This document shows positions 1 to 9,960 of a DNA stretch of 64,000 bases, in pieces; position 1 is the first letter of the stretch, and the number at the start of each line of letters is the position of its first letter. The notes below the pieces were generated by a model. That model did no database searches. It saw only the letters and a program-made list of their open reading frames with translations, and had not been told where the DNA came from. Both the position numbers and the translations under genes were made by a program. The stretch is from assembly GCA_031266535.1 (NCBI GenBank), contig JAISAS010000004.1, positions 130,531 through 194,530 on the forward strand. Reading direction: 5' to 3'. This DNA comes from Endomicrobium sp. GTDB lineage: Bacteria > Elusimicrobiota > Endomicrobiia > Endomicrobiales > Endomicrobiaceae.

Positions 1-48
1 CAAGATATTCTGGATACAATTTTTTCTACTTTTTGTATAGGTAAATAA
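1..48 (+). CDS. mnmE: tRNA modification GTPase MnmE, 3' end only (truncated by window edge)
   Basis: Frame 1 reads QDILDTIFSTFCIGK-stop; the FCIGK C-terminus is characteristic of MnmE/TrmE. Confidence 0.85.
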   Translation, partial: QDILDTIFSTFCIGK

Positions 49-52
49 AACC

Positions 53-886
53 ATGCGTCAAAAATACGGACAAAATTTTTTAACTGATAATAATATAGCT
101 CATAGTATAGTTAATATTGCAGATTTAAAAAAAAATGATAGAATTTTAGAAATAGGTCCAGGAAAGGGCATTTTAACAAAAATTATACAACCTCGTGTTA
201 AGTGGTTAACTGCTGTTGAAATAGATACAAAATTATATCGACAGTTAAGTTATTATTTTTCATTTTTAAACATTAAAAATATAAAAATTATAAACAAAGA
301 TTTTTTGAAATATGATTTAATGTCTATGAATTCAAATACTATCGTAAAAAATTTTAATTTAAACAATAATTTTAAAGTAATATCTAATTTACCATACACT
401 ATTGGTACAGCAATAATTCAAAAAATTTTACCTTCAAAAAATTGGACTACCTCAATTTTCATGCTTCAGAAAGAAGTTGCACAAAGAATTACAGCACAAC
501 CATATAGTAAAAATTATGGATATATTTCAATATTTGCTTCATATTACGCTACTTGTGAAATTTTATTCGATGTTTCCCCAAAGTGTTTTAATCCAAGTCC
601 AAAAGTTATTTCTTCAATTGTAAAATTAACTAATAAAAAAGCTAAACATCCAGAATCAATATTTTTTAATTTTATAAAACATGTTTTCAATATGCGTAGA
701 AAAATAATTTCAAATGGATTAAGTTCATTTGAAAATTTAGAAAAAAAACATGCTATAAATATTCTTAAATCCTGTGGATTAAATCCATTTTTAAGACCTG
801 ATAATCTATCAATTTTAGATTTTATGAACTTGACAAAAGAAATACAACGATATAGAATATGTCGTGCACAAAATTTGTTTTTTTAA
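53..886 (+). CDS. rsmA: 16S rRNA dimethyladenosine transferase RsmA/KsgA
   Basis: MRQKYGQNFL start, LEIGPGKGILT SAM motif, NLPYTIG catalytic motif. Confidence 0.95.
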   Translation: MRQKYGQNFLTDNNIAHSIVNIADLKKNDRILEIGPGKGILTKIIQPRVKWLTAVEIDTKLYRQLSYYFSFLNIKNIKIINKDFLKYDLMSMNSNTIVKNFNLNNNFKVISNLPYTIGTAIIQKILPSKNWTTSIFMLQKEVAQRITAQPYSKNYGYISIFASYYATCEILFDVSPKCFNPSPKVISSIVKLTNKKAKHPESIFFNFIKHVFNMRRKIISNGLSSFENLEKKHAINILKSCGLNPFLRPDNLSILDFMNLTKEIQRYRICRAQNLFF

Positions 887-924
887 TAAAAGATGTATGA
901 TATATACGTAAGCGTTTATAATAA

Positions 925-946
925 CTTATTCACAATTGTGGATAAG
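925..946. promoter_or_regulatory. Inverted pair of DnaA boxes (TTATTCACA / TTATCCACA)
   Basis: CTTATTCACAATTGTGGATAAG is a near-perfect 22-bp palindrome made of two head-to-head DnaA boxes directly upstream of dnaA. Confidence 0.75.
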
Positions 947-957
947 TTGGGGATTAT

Positions 958-2304
958 ATGGATATCTGTGTTTCAGATTTATGGAATAAAATCATTAATA
1001 GTATAAAACTATCAATAACACCAGAAACTTATAATTTATGGGTTTCACCATTGAAACCATTAAATTTTGAAAATAATATTTTTACTATTCAGGTACCAAA
1101 TATTTATTTTTCACAGTGGATAGAGAAAAATCAAAAAAACAGCATTGAACAAATTTTATTTGATTACTGCAAACAACCAATAATTTTAAAATTAGAACCA
1201 CGTCAAAATATAACTGATACAATAAAAAAAGTTGAAGGTACACCTGAACACATAGATGTATCTGTAATACAAAAAGATCAAATAAATCCTAAATATATCT
1301 TTTCAGGATTTGTTGTTGGTACTTCGAATAGATTCGCCCATGGGTGTTCAGAAGGTGTTGCAAAAAATCCAGGTAAACAATTTAATCCTTTATTTCTTTA
1401 TAGTGGAGTTGGACTTGGAAAAACGCATTTATTGCATGCTATAGGTAATTACATAAAAAAAGAAATTCCAAAATTAAAAGTTTTATATGCTACTTGTGAA
1501 AAATTTGTAACTGAATTTATCGAGTCAATTCGCTTTGATAAAATATCTTCTTTTAAAAATAAATATAGAAGTTTAGATTGTTTATTAATCGATGATATAC
1601 AATTTTTAGTTGGTAAAGAAAGTTCCCAGGAAGAATTTTTTCATATGTTTAACAGTCTATTTAATTCAAAAAAACAAGTTGTTATTTCTTCTGATAGACC
1701 TCCTAATGAACTTGATGGTGTTGAAGAAAGACTTATCTCAAGATTCGAATGGGGTATTATAGCTGATATACAGCAACCTGATTTTGAAACTAGAACTGCA
1801 ATTTTACGCAAAAAAGCTGAAGAAGAAAAAATATATGTTCCAAACGATATAATCGTACATATAGCCATGCAAGTTAAGTCAAACATAAGACAACTTGAAG
1901 GTTCTCTTTTGAGAGTAGTAGCCTTTTCTGCTTTTACTGGAACACCATTGACTGTCGATTCTGTAAAAAAAATACTTAAAGATATTATTAAAACAGACAA
2001 TTCAGCACCTATAACAATAGAAAATATACAAAAAGTTGTTGCCGATAGTTTTAATATTGAAATGAGAGACATGAAATCAAAAAGAAGAACAGATGCCGTC
2101 GCATTTCCAAGACAAATTGCAATGTATCTTGCAAGAACGTTAACCGATGAATTTTCAACAAATACTATAGGAACAGCTTTCGGTGGAAGAGATCATTCTA
2201 CTGTTATGCATGCTTGTAATAAAATAAAAGAAAAGATAGACTCTGATTTATATTTTAATGCTAAAATTAATCAAATTATAAAAAAAATACGCAATACAGA
2301 ATAA
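958..2304 (+). CDS. dnaA: Chromosomal replication initiator DnaA
   Basis: Walker A GVGLGKTHLLHAIGN, Walker B LLIDDIQF, C-terminal FGGRDHSTVMHA signature. Confidence 0.98.
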   Translation: MDICVSDLWNKIINSIKLSITPETYNLWVSPLKPLNFENNIFTIQVPNIYFSQWIEKNQKNSIEQILFDYCKQPIILKLEPRQNITDTIKKVEGTPEHIDVSVIQKDQINPKYIFSGFVVGTSNRFAHGCSEGVAKNPGKQFNPLFLYSGVGLGKTHLLHAIGNYIKKEIPKLKVLYATCEKFVTEFIESIRFDKISSFKNKYRSLDCLLIDDIQFLVGKESSQEEFFHMFNSLFNSKKQVVISSDRPPNELDGVEERLISRFEWGIIADIQQPDFETRTAILRKKAEEEKIYVPNDIIVHIAMQVKSNIRQLEGSLLRVVAFSAFTGTPLTVDSVKKILKDIIKTDNSAPITIENIQKVVADSFNIEMRDMKSKRRTDAVAFPRQIAMYLARTLTDEFSTNTIGTAFGGRDHSTVMHACNKIKEKIDSDLYFNAKINQIIKKIRNTE

Positions 2305-2341
2305 AAATTATATAAAAAAGAACAAATATTAAAAGGATTTT

Positions 2342-4126
2342 ATGAAAAGAAGTAGCTATTGTGGTTGTGTAAAAGAAACCAATATAGGAGAAGAAATTAC
2401 TGTATGTGGATGGGTTCACTCTCATAGAAATCATGGCGGGGTAATCTTCATCGATCTAAGAGATAGGGAAGGTATTTTACAGATTATCTTTCAACCTGAA
2501 AAAAAAAATATATTTAAATCCGCAGAAAATTTACACAATGAATATGTAATTTCAGTTAAAGGCTTAGTAAAAAAAAGACCGAAAGGAACACTAAATTCTA
2601 ACATAGCAACAGGAAACGTAGAACTTGTAGCAACAGAACTTGAGATACTTAATACATCTTCGCATCTTCCATTTGAAATTTCAAATTATACAGATACCTG
2701 TGAAGAATTAAGATTAAAATACAGATATTTAGATCTACGTCGTCCACAATTTCAAAAAAATTTTATAACACGTCATAAAATTTCACAAGAAATAAGAAAA
2801 TTCTTTAATGAAAATGGTTTTTTAGAAATTGAAACACCATTTTTAACAAACTCTACTCCAGAAGGAGCCAGAGATTTTTTAATACCTTCACGACTAAATC
2901 ACGGAAGTTTTTTTGCATTACCACAATCCCCACAACTTTTTAAACAAATTCTGATGGTTTCAGGATTTGATAAATATTATCAGTTTGCAAAATGTTTTAG
3001 AGATGAAGATTTACGCGCTGACAGACAACTTGAATTCACTCAAATCGATATCGAAATGTCATTTGTAAACGAAGACGATATAATGAACATTACTGAAAAA
3101 ATGCTAGTAAAAGTTTTTAAAAAGATATTGAATATTGATATAAACACACCATTTGAAAGGATATCTTATACAAATGCAATATTAAATTATGGTTCTGACA
3201 AACCAGATACAAGATTCGAAATGAAAATAAAAGATTTTTCTAAAGAGCTTAAAAATAGTAAATTTACTATATTTTCATCAATTATAAATAGAGGAGGCGT
3301 TGTAAGAGGTTTGTGTATTCCAAAATGTGCTGTTTATTCTCACACTGAAATTAATGAACTTACAAAATTTGCTTGTAAATACGGAGCTAATGGTTTAGCT
3401 TGGATGAAGATTACAAATACAGGAGCAAAATCAAATATAGTAAAATATTTTAAAGAAGAAGAATTAAAAAAAATCATTCATAAATTTAATGCTAAAAGTG
3501 GTGATTTGATTATTTTTATCGCAGATGAAGAGAAAATAGTTATTCAATGTTTAGGAGCTTTAAGGCTTAAAATAGGAAAAGAAAATAATCTTATTGATAA
3601 AAACAAATTTAATTTTTTGTGGGTCGTCGATTTTCCCCTTATGGAATGGAATGAAGAAGAAAATAAGTGGCAATCACTACATCACCCATTTACAGCACCT
3701 AAAAATGAGGATTTTATTACAAAAGAAAACATAAAAACAGCAAAAGCAAGAGCCTACGATATTATTTTAAATGGTACAGAACTAGGTGGAGGTTCAATAA
3801 GAATACATAAAAATATAATACAAAAAAAAATATTTGATATTTTAAATGTTTCAGAAAAATATTCAATAAAGAAATTTGAGTTTTTATTAAATGCCCTAAC
3901 TTATGGAGCTCCTCCTCATGGTGGATTGGCTCTTGGCTTTGATAGATTGTGTACTTTGATTTTAAAAGAAAATTCAATAAGAGAAGTAATAGCATTTCCA
4001 AAAACTCAAAAAACAATTGATCCTCTGTCAAATGCACCAACATCAGTAAGTGACAAACAAATAAAGGAACTAGGTATATACATTAGTAATTTAAAATCAA
4101 ATGATGGATTAAAAAAAATAACATAA
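2342..4126 (+). CDS. aspS: Aspartyl-tRNA synthetase
   Basis: RYLDLRRP, FRDEDLRADRQLEFTQID, GLALGFDRL class II synthetase motifs. Confidence 0.97.
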   Translation: MKRSSYCGCVKETNIGEEITVCGWVHSHRNHGGVIFIDLRDREGILQIIFQPEKKNIFKSAENLHNEYVISVKGLVKKRPKGTLNSNIATGNVELVATELEILNTSSHLPFEISNYTDTCEELRLKYRYLDLRRPQFQKNFITRHKISQEIRKFFNENGFLEIETPFLTNSTPEGARDFLIPSRLNHGSFFALPQSPQLFKQILMVSGFDKYYQFAKCFRDEDLRADRQLEFTQIDIEMSFVNEDDIMNITEKMLVKVFKKILNIDINTPFERISYTNAILNYGSDKPDTRFEMKIKDFSKELKNSKFTIFSSIINRGGVVRGLCIPKCAVYSHTEINELTKFACKYGANGLAWMKITNTGAKSNIVKYFKEEELKKIIHKFNAKSGDLIIFIADEEKIVIQCLGALRLKIGKENNLIDKNKFNFLWVVDFPLMEWNEEENKWQSLHHPFTAPKNEDFITKENIKTAKARAYDIILNGTELGGGSIRIHKNIIQKKIFDILNVSEKYSIKKFEFLLNALTYGAPPHGGLALGFDRLCTLILKENSIREVIAFPKTQKTIDPLSNAPTSVSDKQIKELGIYISNLKSNDGLKKIT

Positions 4127-4242
4127 ATCTATGTTTTAATTGAACTTGTATAAGTTAAAACAATACTTCAAAAAACATTAAAAATATAGCTACAAATTTT
4201 ATAGTACGAATACAAAAAAAATAAAAACATAAATTTGCTATT

Positions 4243-4674
4243 ATGTCAGATATGAAATGTCATAGTAATTTAGATGTAAAATTTATTAATTTTAAAAAAC
4301 AAGATATAATTTCACTTCGAAAAATTGCTCTTTCCACTTTAAAATTAAAAAGCATAAGTAAATGTCAAATAAATTTTGTAATAATAAGCGACAAAGAAAT
4401 AAAAAAACTCAATAGCAAATATAGAAACGTCAAAAACATAACAGATGTTATATCTTTTTTACTAGCACCAGAATTATTTATTGGAGATATTTATATATCA
4501 AAAAATCGTTCACAAAAACAAGCAAAAGAATACAACAATACATGGAGACAAGAACTTGCATATCTTATAATTCATGGAATATTACATTTTTGTGGATATA
4601 CAGATTATGACGCAATAAATAAAAAGCAAATGTTATTTGAACAAGATAAAATATTTAAATCTTTATCTTGCTAA
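4243..4674 (+). CDS. ybeY: Endoribonuclease YbeY
   Basis: LNSKYRNVKNITDVISF and HGILHFCGY metal-binding motif. Confidence 0.88.
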   Translation: MSDMKCHSNLDVKFINFKKQDIISLRKIALSTLKLKSISKCQINFVIISDKEIKKLNSKYRNVKNITDVISFLLAPELFIGDIYISKNRSQKQAKEYNNTWRQELAYLIIHGILHFCGYTDYDAINKKQMLFEQDKIFKSLSC

Positions 4675-4904
4675 GTATTAAGATAAACTAATATATTTTC
4701 TATTTTTTAATATTAGTAACAAAAATACTGCTGTAGTTAATTTAAAATTTTTGGTTTCTCTATATTTACAAAAATATACACAAAGTGAAAAATTAGTATT
4801 ACAACAATAAATTATAAGACTGTTAATTAATTTCAATTCATAATTACGTAATTAAAAATAATATTTAAGGTTGGTAAATTAATATATACTATATAATAAA
4901 AGGA

Positions 4905-5543
4905 TTGATTTTTAATACAAAAATACAGGGAGAATGTGATAAACTCATAACGATTTATTCTTATGAATGGGGCAAGATTTATGCTATTGTGCCAAGCGCA
5001 AAGAAAATTACAGCAAAACTTTCTTATGCTACCGAACCTCTTACAGAAAGTGAGTTTATTGTATGTAGTAATAGTTGTAGTAGTATACAACCAAAAGTAA
5101 TAGGAGCAAATATAATTAAAAATAATACAAAAATTAAAACTGATTTCAATAGAACGATATACGCCTTGTATGCTACAGAAATAAGTGATAGATTTACTCC
5201 AATTCGTCTAGCAAATATAGATAAATATAATTTAATAACAAGAGTTTGGAAATTACTTGAAAATTGTAAATATCCAAAACGCACGCTTATAGCATTTATA
5301 CTACGATTTTTAAAATTATCAGGATACACTTTTTCTGATTATTTGAAATATAATACTACTTTCATCGATAAAAATATAAAGAAAAGTATAAATAAACTTT
5401 CAAATTGTTCTGGTAATGATTTGGATTTAATCGAAAAACTTGAAGATAGAAAAATATGGAATTGTATTGAAACTTATATTACTAATTATATACGTAAGCC
5501 ATCGTTAAGTATTTTTATGAGAAAATTAAATATTTATAGATAG
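4905..5543 (+). CDS. recO: DNA repair protein RecO (TTG start)
   Basis: RecO-like N-terminal OB fold pattern (GECDKLITIYSYEWGKIYAIVPSAKK...EPL); AAAAGG ribosome-binding site before TTG. Confidence 0.75.
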   Translation: MIFNTKIQGECDKLITIYSYEWGKIYAIVPSAKKITAKLSYATEPLTESEFIVCSNSCSSIQPKVIGANIIKNNTKIKTDFNRTIYALYATEISDRFTPIRLANIDKYNLITRVWKLLENCKYPKRTLIAFILRFLKLSGYTFSDYLKYNTTFIDKNIKKSINKLSNCSGNDLDLIEKLEDRKIWNCIETYITNYIRKPSLSIFMRKLNIYR

Positions 5544-5656
5544 TTTTTTTGTAAATATAATCAATAAATTACAAAACATTAATTTCTTCATTTCTTGTAA
5601 AGATAAACTAACTTTTGTAGAATACAGCTACCGATATTACAAATTTACAGATAGCT

Positions 5657-7132
5657 ATGGATATTTTTTCAAATTTTGTAAATATTTTTCTAAGCTTCAC
5701 ACACTTTGACTTGCGTGTTTTCTTTTTGGCAAGTGCTTCTATTATTTTGTCTGTTTGTGTTAGTATTCATATATTGTTATACAAAGACGACGTTAAAGCT
5801 TCAATAGGTTGGATAGCTTTTGTTTTCTCCTCTCACTCATTTCTTGGTATTGTATTGTACATATTTTTTGGAATTAATAGGGTAAAAAGAAAAGGTGCAC
5901 GTTTAAGAAATTCAGTTGTAACGTTTGAAAAATATTTTTTTGAAACAAAAAAAAGTGTTTTTAAAAACATTCCAGTAACTTATAAGCAATTTATAGCTTT
6001 TGGTCATAAAGTTTATCCTCAAAACTTTGTTTTTGGAAATTCTATAAAATCTTTGCAAAATGGTGTCGAAGCCTATCCTGAAATGATAAAAGCTATAAAA
6101 AATGCAAATAAAGAAGTTTTAATTTCAAGCTACATTTTTGATTACGATAACGAGACTAATAAATTTTTAGAAGCTATAAAAATAGCAATTAAAAACGGAG
6201 CCATGGTTAAAATTCTAGTTGATGGTATAGGTATATTAAAATTTTTTCATCGTTCAATAGAAAAAAAAATTTCAAAAATTAAAGGTTTAGAATATGGAGT
6301 ATTTTTACCACCTCAAATCCCTATAGCAATGCCTTTTGTAAATCTAAGAAATCACAGAAAAATTATGATAATAGATGGAAAAATATCATTTTTTGGAGGA
6401 ATGAACCTTTCAAAAAACAATATCTTAATAGATAATCCAAAAAAAGGAATTTTGGACATTACATTCAAAATAAGTGGACCAATAATAGATCAAATTTCAA
6501 AAATATTTGAAGACGATTGGGAATTTACAACAGGTAAAAAATTTCAATCTCTATCTAAAGATTTGTCTTTTATTAAGACTGGAAAAATTCCAGCAAGAAT
6601 TATTCCAGATGGACCTGATAACAAAAATGGAATCATAGAGCTTATTATGCATGGAGCAATAAACACCGCAACAAAAAAAATTACTATAATAACACCTTAT
6701 TTTCTTCCTGAAAACAATATTTTGACAGCACTCGAAATGGCCTCAATGAAAGAAGTTGAGGTAGAAATAATTATTCCTGAAAAAAGTGACCACAAATTCA
6801 TAAATTGGGCAACCGAAGCTAATTTTTTACGTTTAATTAAAAGAGGCGTAAAAATCTATCGCACACCACCTCCATTTGATCATAGTAAAATTTTCATAGT
6901 CGATAACGAATGGATTTTTTTAGGTTCAGCTAATTGGGACGTAAGAAGCTTCAAACTCCATTTTGAATCTAATATAGAAATTTTTAGTAAAAATTTAGCT
7001 AAAGAACTTCTAACTATTATTGAAATAAAAAAACAAAAAGCAAAACTTACAACCGAGCTCGAATGTAAAAATCTATCATTTTTCAAACATATCAGGAACA
7101 ACGCATCTCGACTTCTAACCCCTTATGGATAA
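5657..7132 (+). CDS. cls: Cardiolipin synthase (phospholipase D family)
   Basis: Two N-terminal TM helices, two HKD motifs (NHRKIMIIDGK...GGMN; DHSKIFIVDNEWIFLGSANWD). Confidence 0.93.
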   Translation: MDIFSNFVNIFLSFTHFDLRVFFLASASIILSVCVSIHILLYKDDVKASIGWIAFVFSSHSFLGIVLYIFFGINRVKRKGARLRNSVVTFEKYFFETKKSVFKNIPVTYKQFIAFGHKVYPQNFVFGNSIKSLQNGVEAYPEMIKAIKNANKEVLISSYIFDYDNETNKFLEAIKIAIKNGAMVKILVDGIGILKFFHRSIEKKISKIKGLEYGVFLPPQIPIAMPFVNLRNHRKIMIIDGKISFFGGMNLSKNNILIDNPKKGILDITFKISGPIIDQISKIFEDDWEFTTGKKFQSLSKDLSFIKTGKIPARIIPDGPDNKNGIIELIMHGAINTATKKITIITPYFLPENNILTALEMASMKEVEVEIIIPEKSDHKFINWATEANFLRLIKRGVKIYRTPPPFDHSKIFIVDNEWIFLGSANWDVRSFKLHFESNIEIFSKNLAKELLTIIEIKKQKAKLTTELECKNLSFFKHIRNNASRLLTPYG

Positions 7133-7252
7133 AACTTTAAAAACACCCTTATTAATTAACACTATATTAACTTACATAATATAAAATATCATGATTTTTA
7201 TTATTTTTTTTATCAAAACCATAATTATTAATTAAATATTTCATAAGTTGTA

Positions 7253-8998
7253 TTAAAATTTTTTTTCTACAAAATTTTTCCATAATTTAAAAAATAAAAC
7301 AAAAGCTGAGGCAGTTACAATAAATAACAAATTCATTAACATAAAATTTTTTGCTATCAAATGACCAACAATTTGTTGATAACTAGCCGTTAATGCCACA
7401 ACACCTAATAAAAATGATGGAATTAAAAAAACTAAAATTTTCACAAAACTAGAGTTTACATATTTAAATATCCACATACCACAAATCAAGAGAGAGAGTG
7501 ACGCCAACAATTGATTAGATACACCAAATAGTGGCCAAATTGTTGATACATCTCCACTATAACATAAATATCCCCATGTTAACGTAAAAAATAATGCAGC
7601 TAAAATCGGCTTAATTTTAATTTTTGCTGCTAAACATATTTCCTCAATTAAGTATCTTCCACTTCTTGTACCAGCATCTATAGCAGTTAATATAAACACA
7701 GCCTCGAACATTATAGCAAAATTATAGACATACGGAGCTATTGTTGCCATTAACGGCAATTTTACAAATATATATGTTATACCTGCAGCTAATGATACTG
7801 CTCCACCAGGTCGTCCAGATAAATTCATTCCTATCATATTACTCAAATTTTCAACATTAAACGCATGTAACATAGGATTTGCTGTTATAAATTCATGCCA
7901 TTTATTTAATGGAAGATTAATAGCAAAATAATCTCCAGGATTTAAACTACATGCACATAATAACGCTAACAGTGCCACTACTCCTTCAAATAGCATAGCT
8001 CCTCCTGCAACTAATGGAATATGCATTTCATTTGCACATTGTTTACTAGTTGTTCCAGCTGCTATACTAACATGAAATCCACTAATAGCTCCACAAGCTA
8101 TTGTAATAAATAAAAAAGGAAAAATTCCCCCATTAATTATTGGACCTCCACCATATACAAATTTTGAAAATGCTGGCATCTGAAGAGTTGGATTGAAAAA
8201 AGATACTACACAAATCAAAGTTCCTATTGCTCCAATTTTTAAAAATGAACTTAAAAATCCTCGTGGCGTTAATAATAACCATGTTGGTATTATTGCCGCA
8301 GTAAAACCATATACTGCTATTAAAACCGCAACAGTTTTTTTATTAAGTGATAACAATGAACATTTTGGAAAATATTTAATTCCTACTACCATGACAACTA
8401 CTAATAGCACCACACCTACAACAGTAGCGATATTAAGCTTTTTTGCCCCACTACCTTTCATTATCACACCCATTATCATAGCTATTGGGATAGTTGATAT
8501 AACTACAAATAATGAAACTGGAGCATGTGCCATAGCCCCTACGCAAACTAATGATAATCCAGCCAAAGTTAAAATAAGAATAGCCAATAATAATACACTT
8601 ATTAAATTTTTTTGACCTCCAACAATATTTAAATTTTCATATATTTTTACTAAACTACCACCTCTGTTACGCATTGATGCAAAAAGAACAACCATATCAT
8701 GCACAACACCACCTAAAACACATCCTACTATTATCCATAAAAATCCTGGTAACCATCCAAACTGCGCTGCCAACACTGGACCAGACAAAGGCCCAGCTGC
8801 TGCAATAGCAGCAAAATGCTGTCCTAACATCACTTTTTTATCAGTTGGATAATAATTTTTATCATCTCGTAATTCGACCGCAGGTGTTACACGTGATTCA
8901 GAACATCGCAACACATGTCTACTAAGCCATAATGCATAATAGCGATACGCTAACGCAAAAACACTTAAACAAATTAAAATTAATGGTAATGTCTTTAT
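7253..8998 (-). CDS. cstA: Carbon starvation protein CstA family transporter
   Basis: GQHFAAIAAAGPLSGPVLAAQFGWLP and GGVVHDMVVLFASMRNRGGSL CstA signatures, many TM segments. The open frame continues 28 codons upstream of the track's GTG start (KTLPLILICLSVFALAYRYYALWLSRH) to an ATA codon preceded by AAGGAGG. Confidence 0.9.
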   Translation of the reverse strand: MKTLPLILICLSVFALAYRYYALWLSRHVLRCSESRVTPAVELRDDKNYYPTDKKVMLGQHFAAIAAAGPLSGPVLAAQFGWLPGFLWIIVGCVLGGVVHDMVVLFASMRNRGGSLVKIYENLNIVGGQKNLISVLLLAILILTLAGLSLVCVGAMAHAPVSLFVVISTIPIAMIMGVIMKGSGAKKLNIATVVGVVLLVVVMVVGIKYFPKCSLLSLNKKTVAVLIAVYGFTAAIIPTWLLLTPRGFLSSFLKIGAIGTLICVVSFFNPTLQMPAFSKFVYGGGPIINGGIFPFLFITIACGAISGFHVSIAAGTTSKQCANEMHIPLVAGGAMLFEGVVALLALLCACSLNPGDYFAINLPLNKWHEFITANPMLHAFNVENLSNMIGMNLSGRPGGAVSLAAGITYIFVKLPLMATIAPYVYNFAIMFEAVFILTAIDAGTRSGRYLIEEICLAAKIKIKPILAALFFTLTWGYLCYSGDVSTIWPLFGVSNQLLASLSLLICGMWIFKYVNSSFVKILVFLIPSFLLGVVALTASYQQIVGHLIAKNFMLMNLLFIVTASAFVLFFKLWKNFVEKKF

Positions 8999-9056
8999 GG
9001 TTAAACCTCCTTCAAAATTATTATACTTTATCTACTTTTCTACACTACAACACTGT

Positions 9057-9086
9057 ATTATACGATTAATATTTAACTATTTTCAA
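9057..9086 (-). promoter_or_regulatory. Putative sigma70-type promoter for cstA
   Basis: On the - strand: TTGAAA - 18 nt - TATAAT, upstream of AAGGAGG. Weight is limited by AT-rich background. Confidence 0.45.
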
Positions 9087-9134
9087 TATCCATATATAAA
9101 TTTTTACCTTAAATTCAACTAATTCTCAACAATT

Positions 9135-9920
9135 TTACAGTGGATTTTTCTCTGGAATACCCTGTCTACGAGGAAATTGTATCGGAGTACTTTTGTATTT
9201 TTTAAAAACCAAAATACAATAATTTAATTTATATCCAGGTAAATCATAAAAAATTGCTTGCTCAAATTTCGTTCTCAAACTTTGCAAAGCATTATCAACT
9301 GATAAAATCCCGCTTTCTAAATCCTCAAAAAATTGTTTTGTTTTATATACTATGAAACAACCATTGATCTTTAAGAGAGGTATTGCAAATTCGAGATTAG
9401 GTGAAAATTTACTTACAGCTCTTGATAATACAAAGTCATATTGTTGTCTATATTTTAAATTCTGTCCAATTTTTTCAGCTCTTTCATTCAATATTGATAT
9501 ATCAAACTTAAGTTTTGTAGCTACATCTTTAAGAAATTTACATTTTTTTGTTATAGAATCAACTAATGTCACTTTTACTTTAGGCAACACAATTTTAATC
9601 GGTATTCCAGGCATTCCAGCACCTGAACCAATATCAACAATTTTAAAATACGGCATATTATTATTACTTGCTGCTAAAACATTTATTATAGCTTTTGCGC
9701 CATATAAAGAATCACAAAAGTGCCTGTATATCAAATCACGCGTACTCCTTAATGAAACAAGATTAATCATATCATTCCATTTATTGAGTTCATCAAAATA
9801 TAACTTAAATTTATCACACATCTCTTTTGAAAAAAAAGAAATAATATTTTTTTTTACATAATTCTGAAATTCATTAAACAACTTTTCATTTTCTATACTA
9901 TTTTTTAAAAATTTACACAT
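9135..9920 (-). CDS. rsmG: 16S rRNA (guanine-527-N7)-methyltransferase RsmG
   Basis: NLVSLRSTRDLIYRHFCDSL, DIGSGAGMPGIPIKI, LSRAV motifs. Confidence 0.93.
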   Translation of the reverse strand: MCKFLKNSIENEKLFNEFQNYVKKNIISFFSKEMCDKFKLYFDELNKWNDMINLVSLRSTRDLIYRHFCDSLYGAKAIINVLAASNNNMPYFKIVDIGSGAGMPGIPIKIVLPKVKVTLVDSITKKCKFLKDVATKLKFDISILNERAEKIGQNLKYRQQYDFVLSRAVSKFSPNLEFAIPLLKINGCFIVYKTKQFFEDLESGILSVDNALQSLRTKFEQAIFYDLPGYKLNYCILVFKKYKSTPIQFPRRQGIPEKNPL

Positions 9921-9960
9921 ACTTTACACCACCATATATATGTTGTATTTCTTTATATTT

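Noticed and set aside
1641-2072. 143-aa - strand ORF in the track
   Set aside because: Antisense to dnaA with no homology pattern. The same applies to other opposite-strand ORFs within clear genes (e.g. 9352-9861, 12597-12914, 30765-31262, 40017-40487, 45226-45555, 50502-50759).
4127-4242. Possible terminator hairpin GTTTTAATTGAACTTGTATAAGTTAAAAC after aspS
   Set aside because: AT-only bulged stem without a following T-tract; not distinguishable from background in this composition.
8193-8615. 140-aa + strand ORF in the track
   Set aside because: Antisense to cstA, low-complexity T/N/I-rich, no recognisable domain; a shadow ORF.
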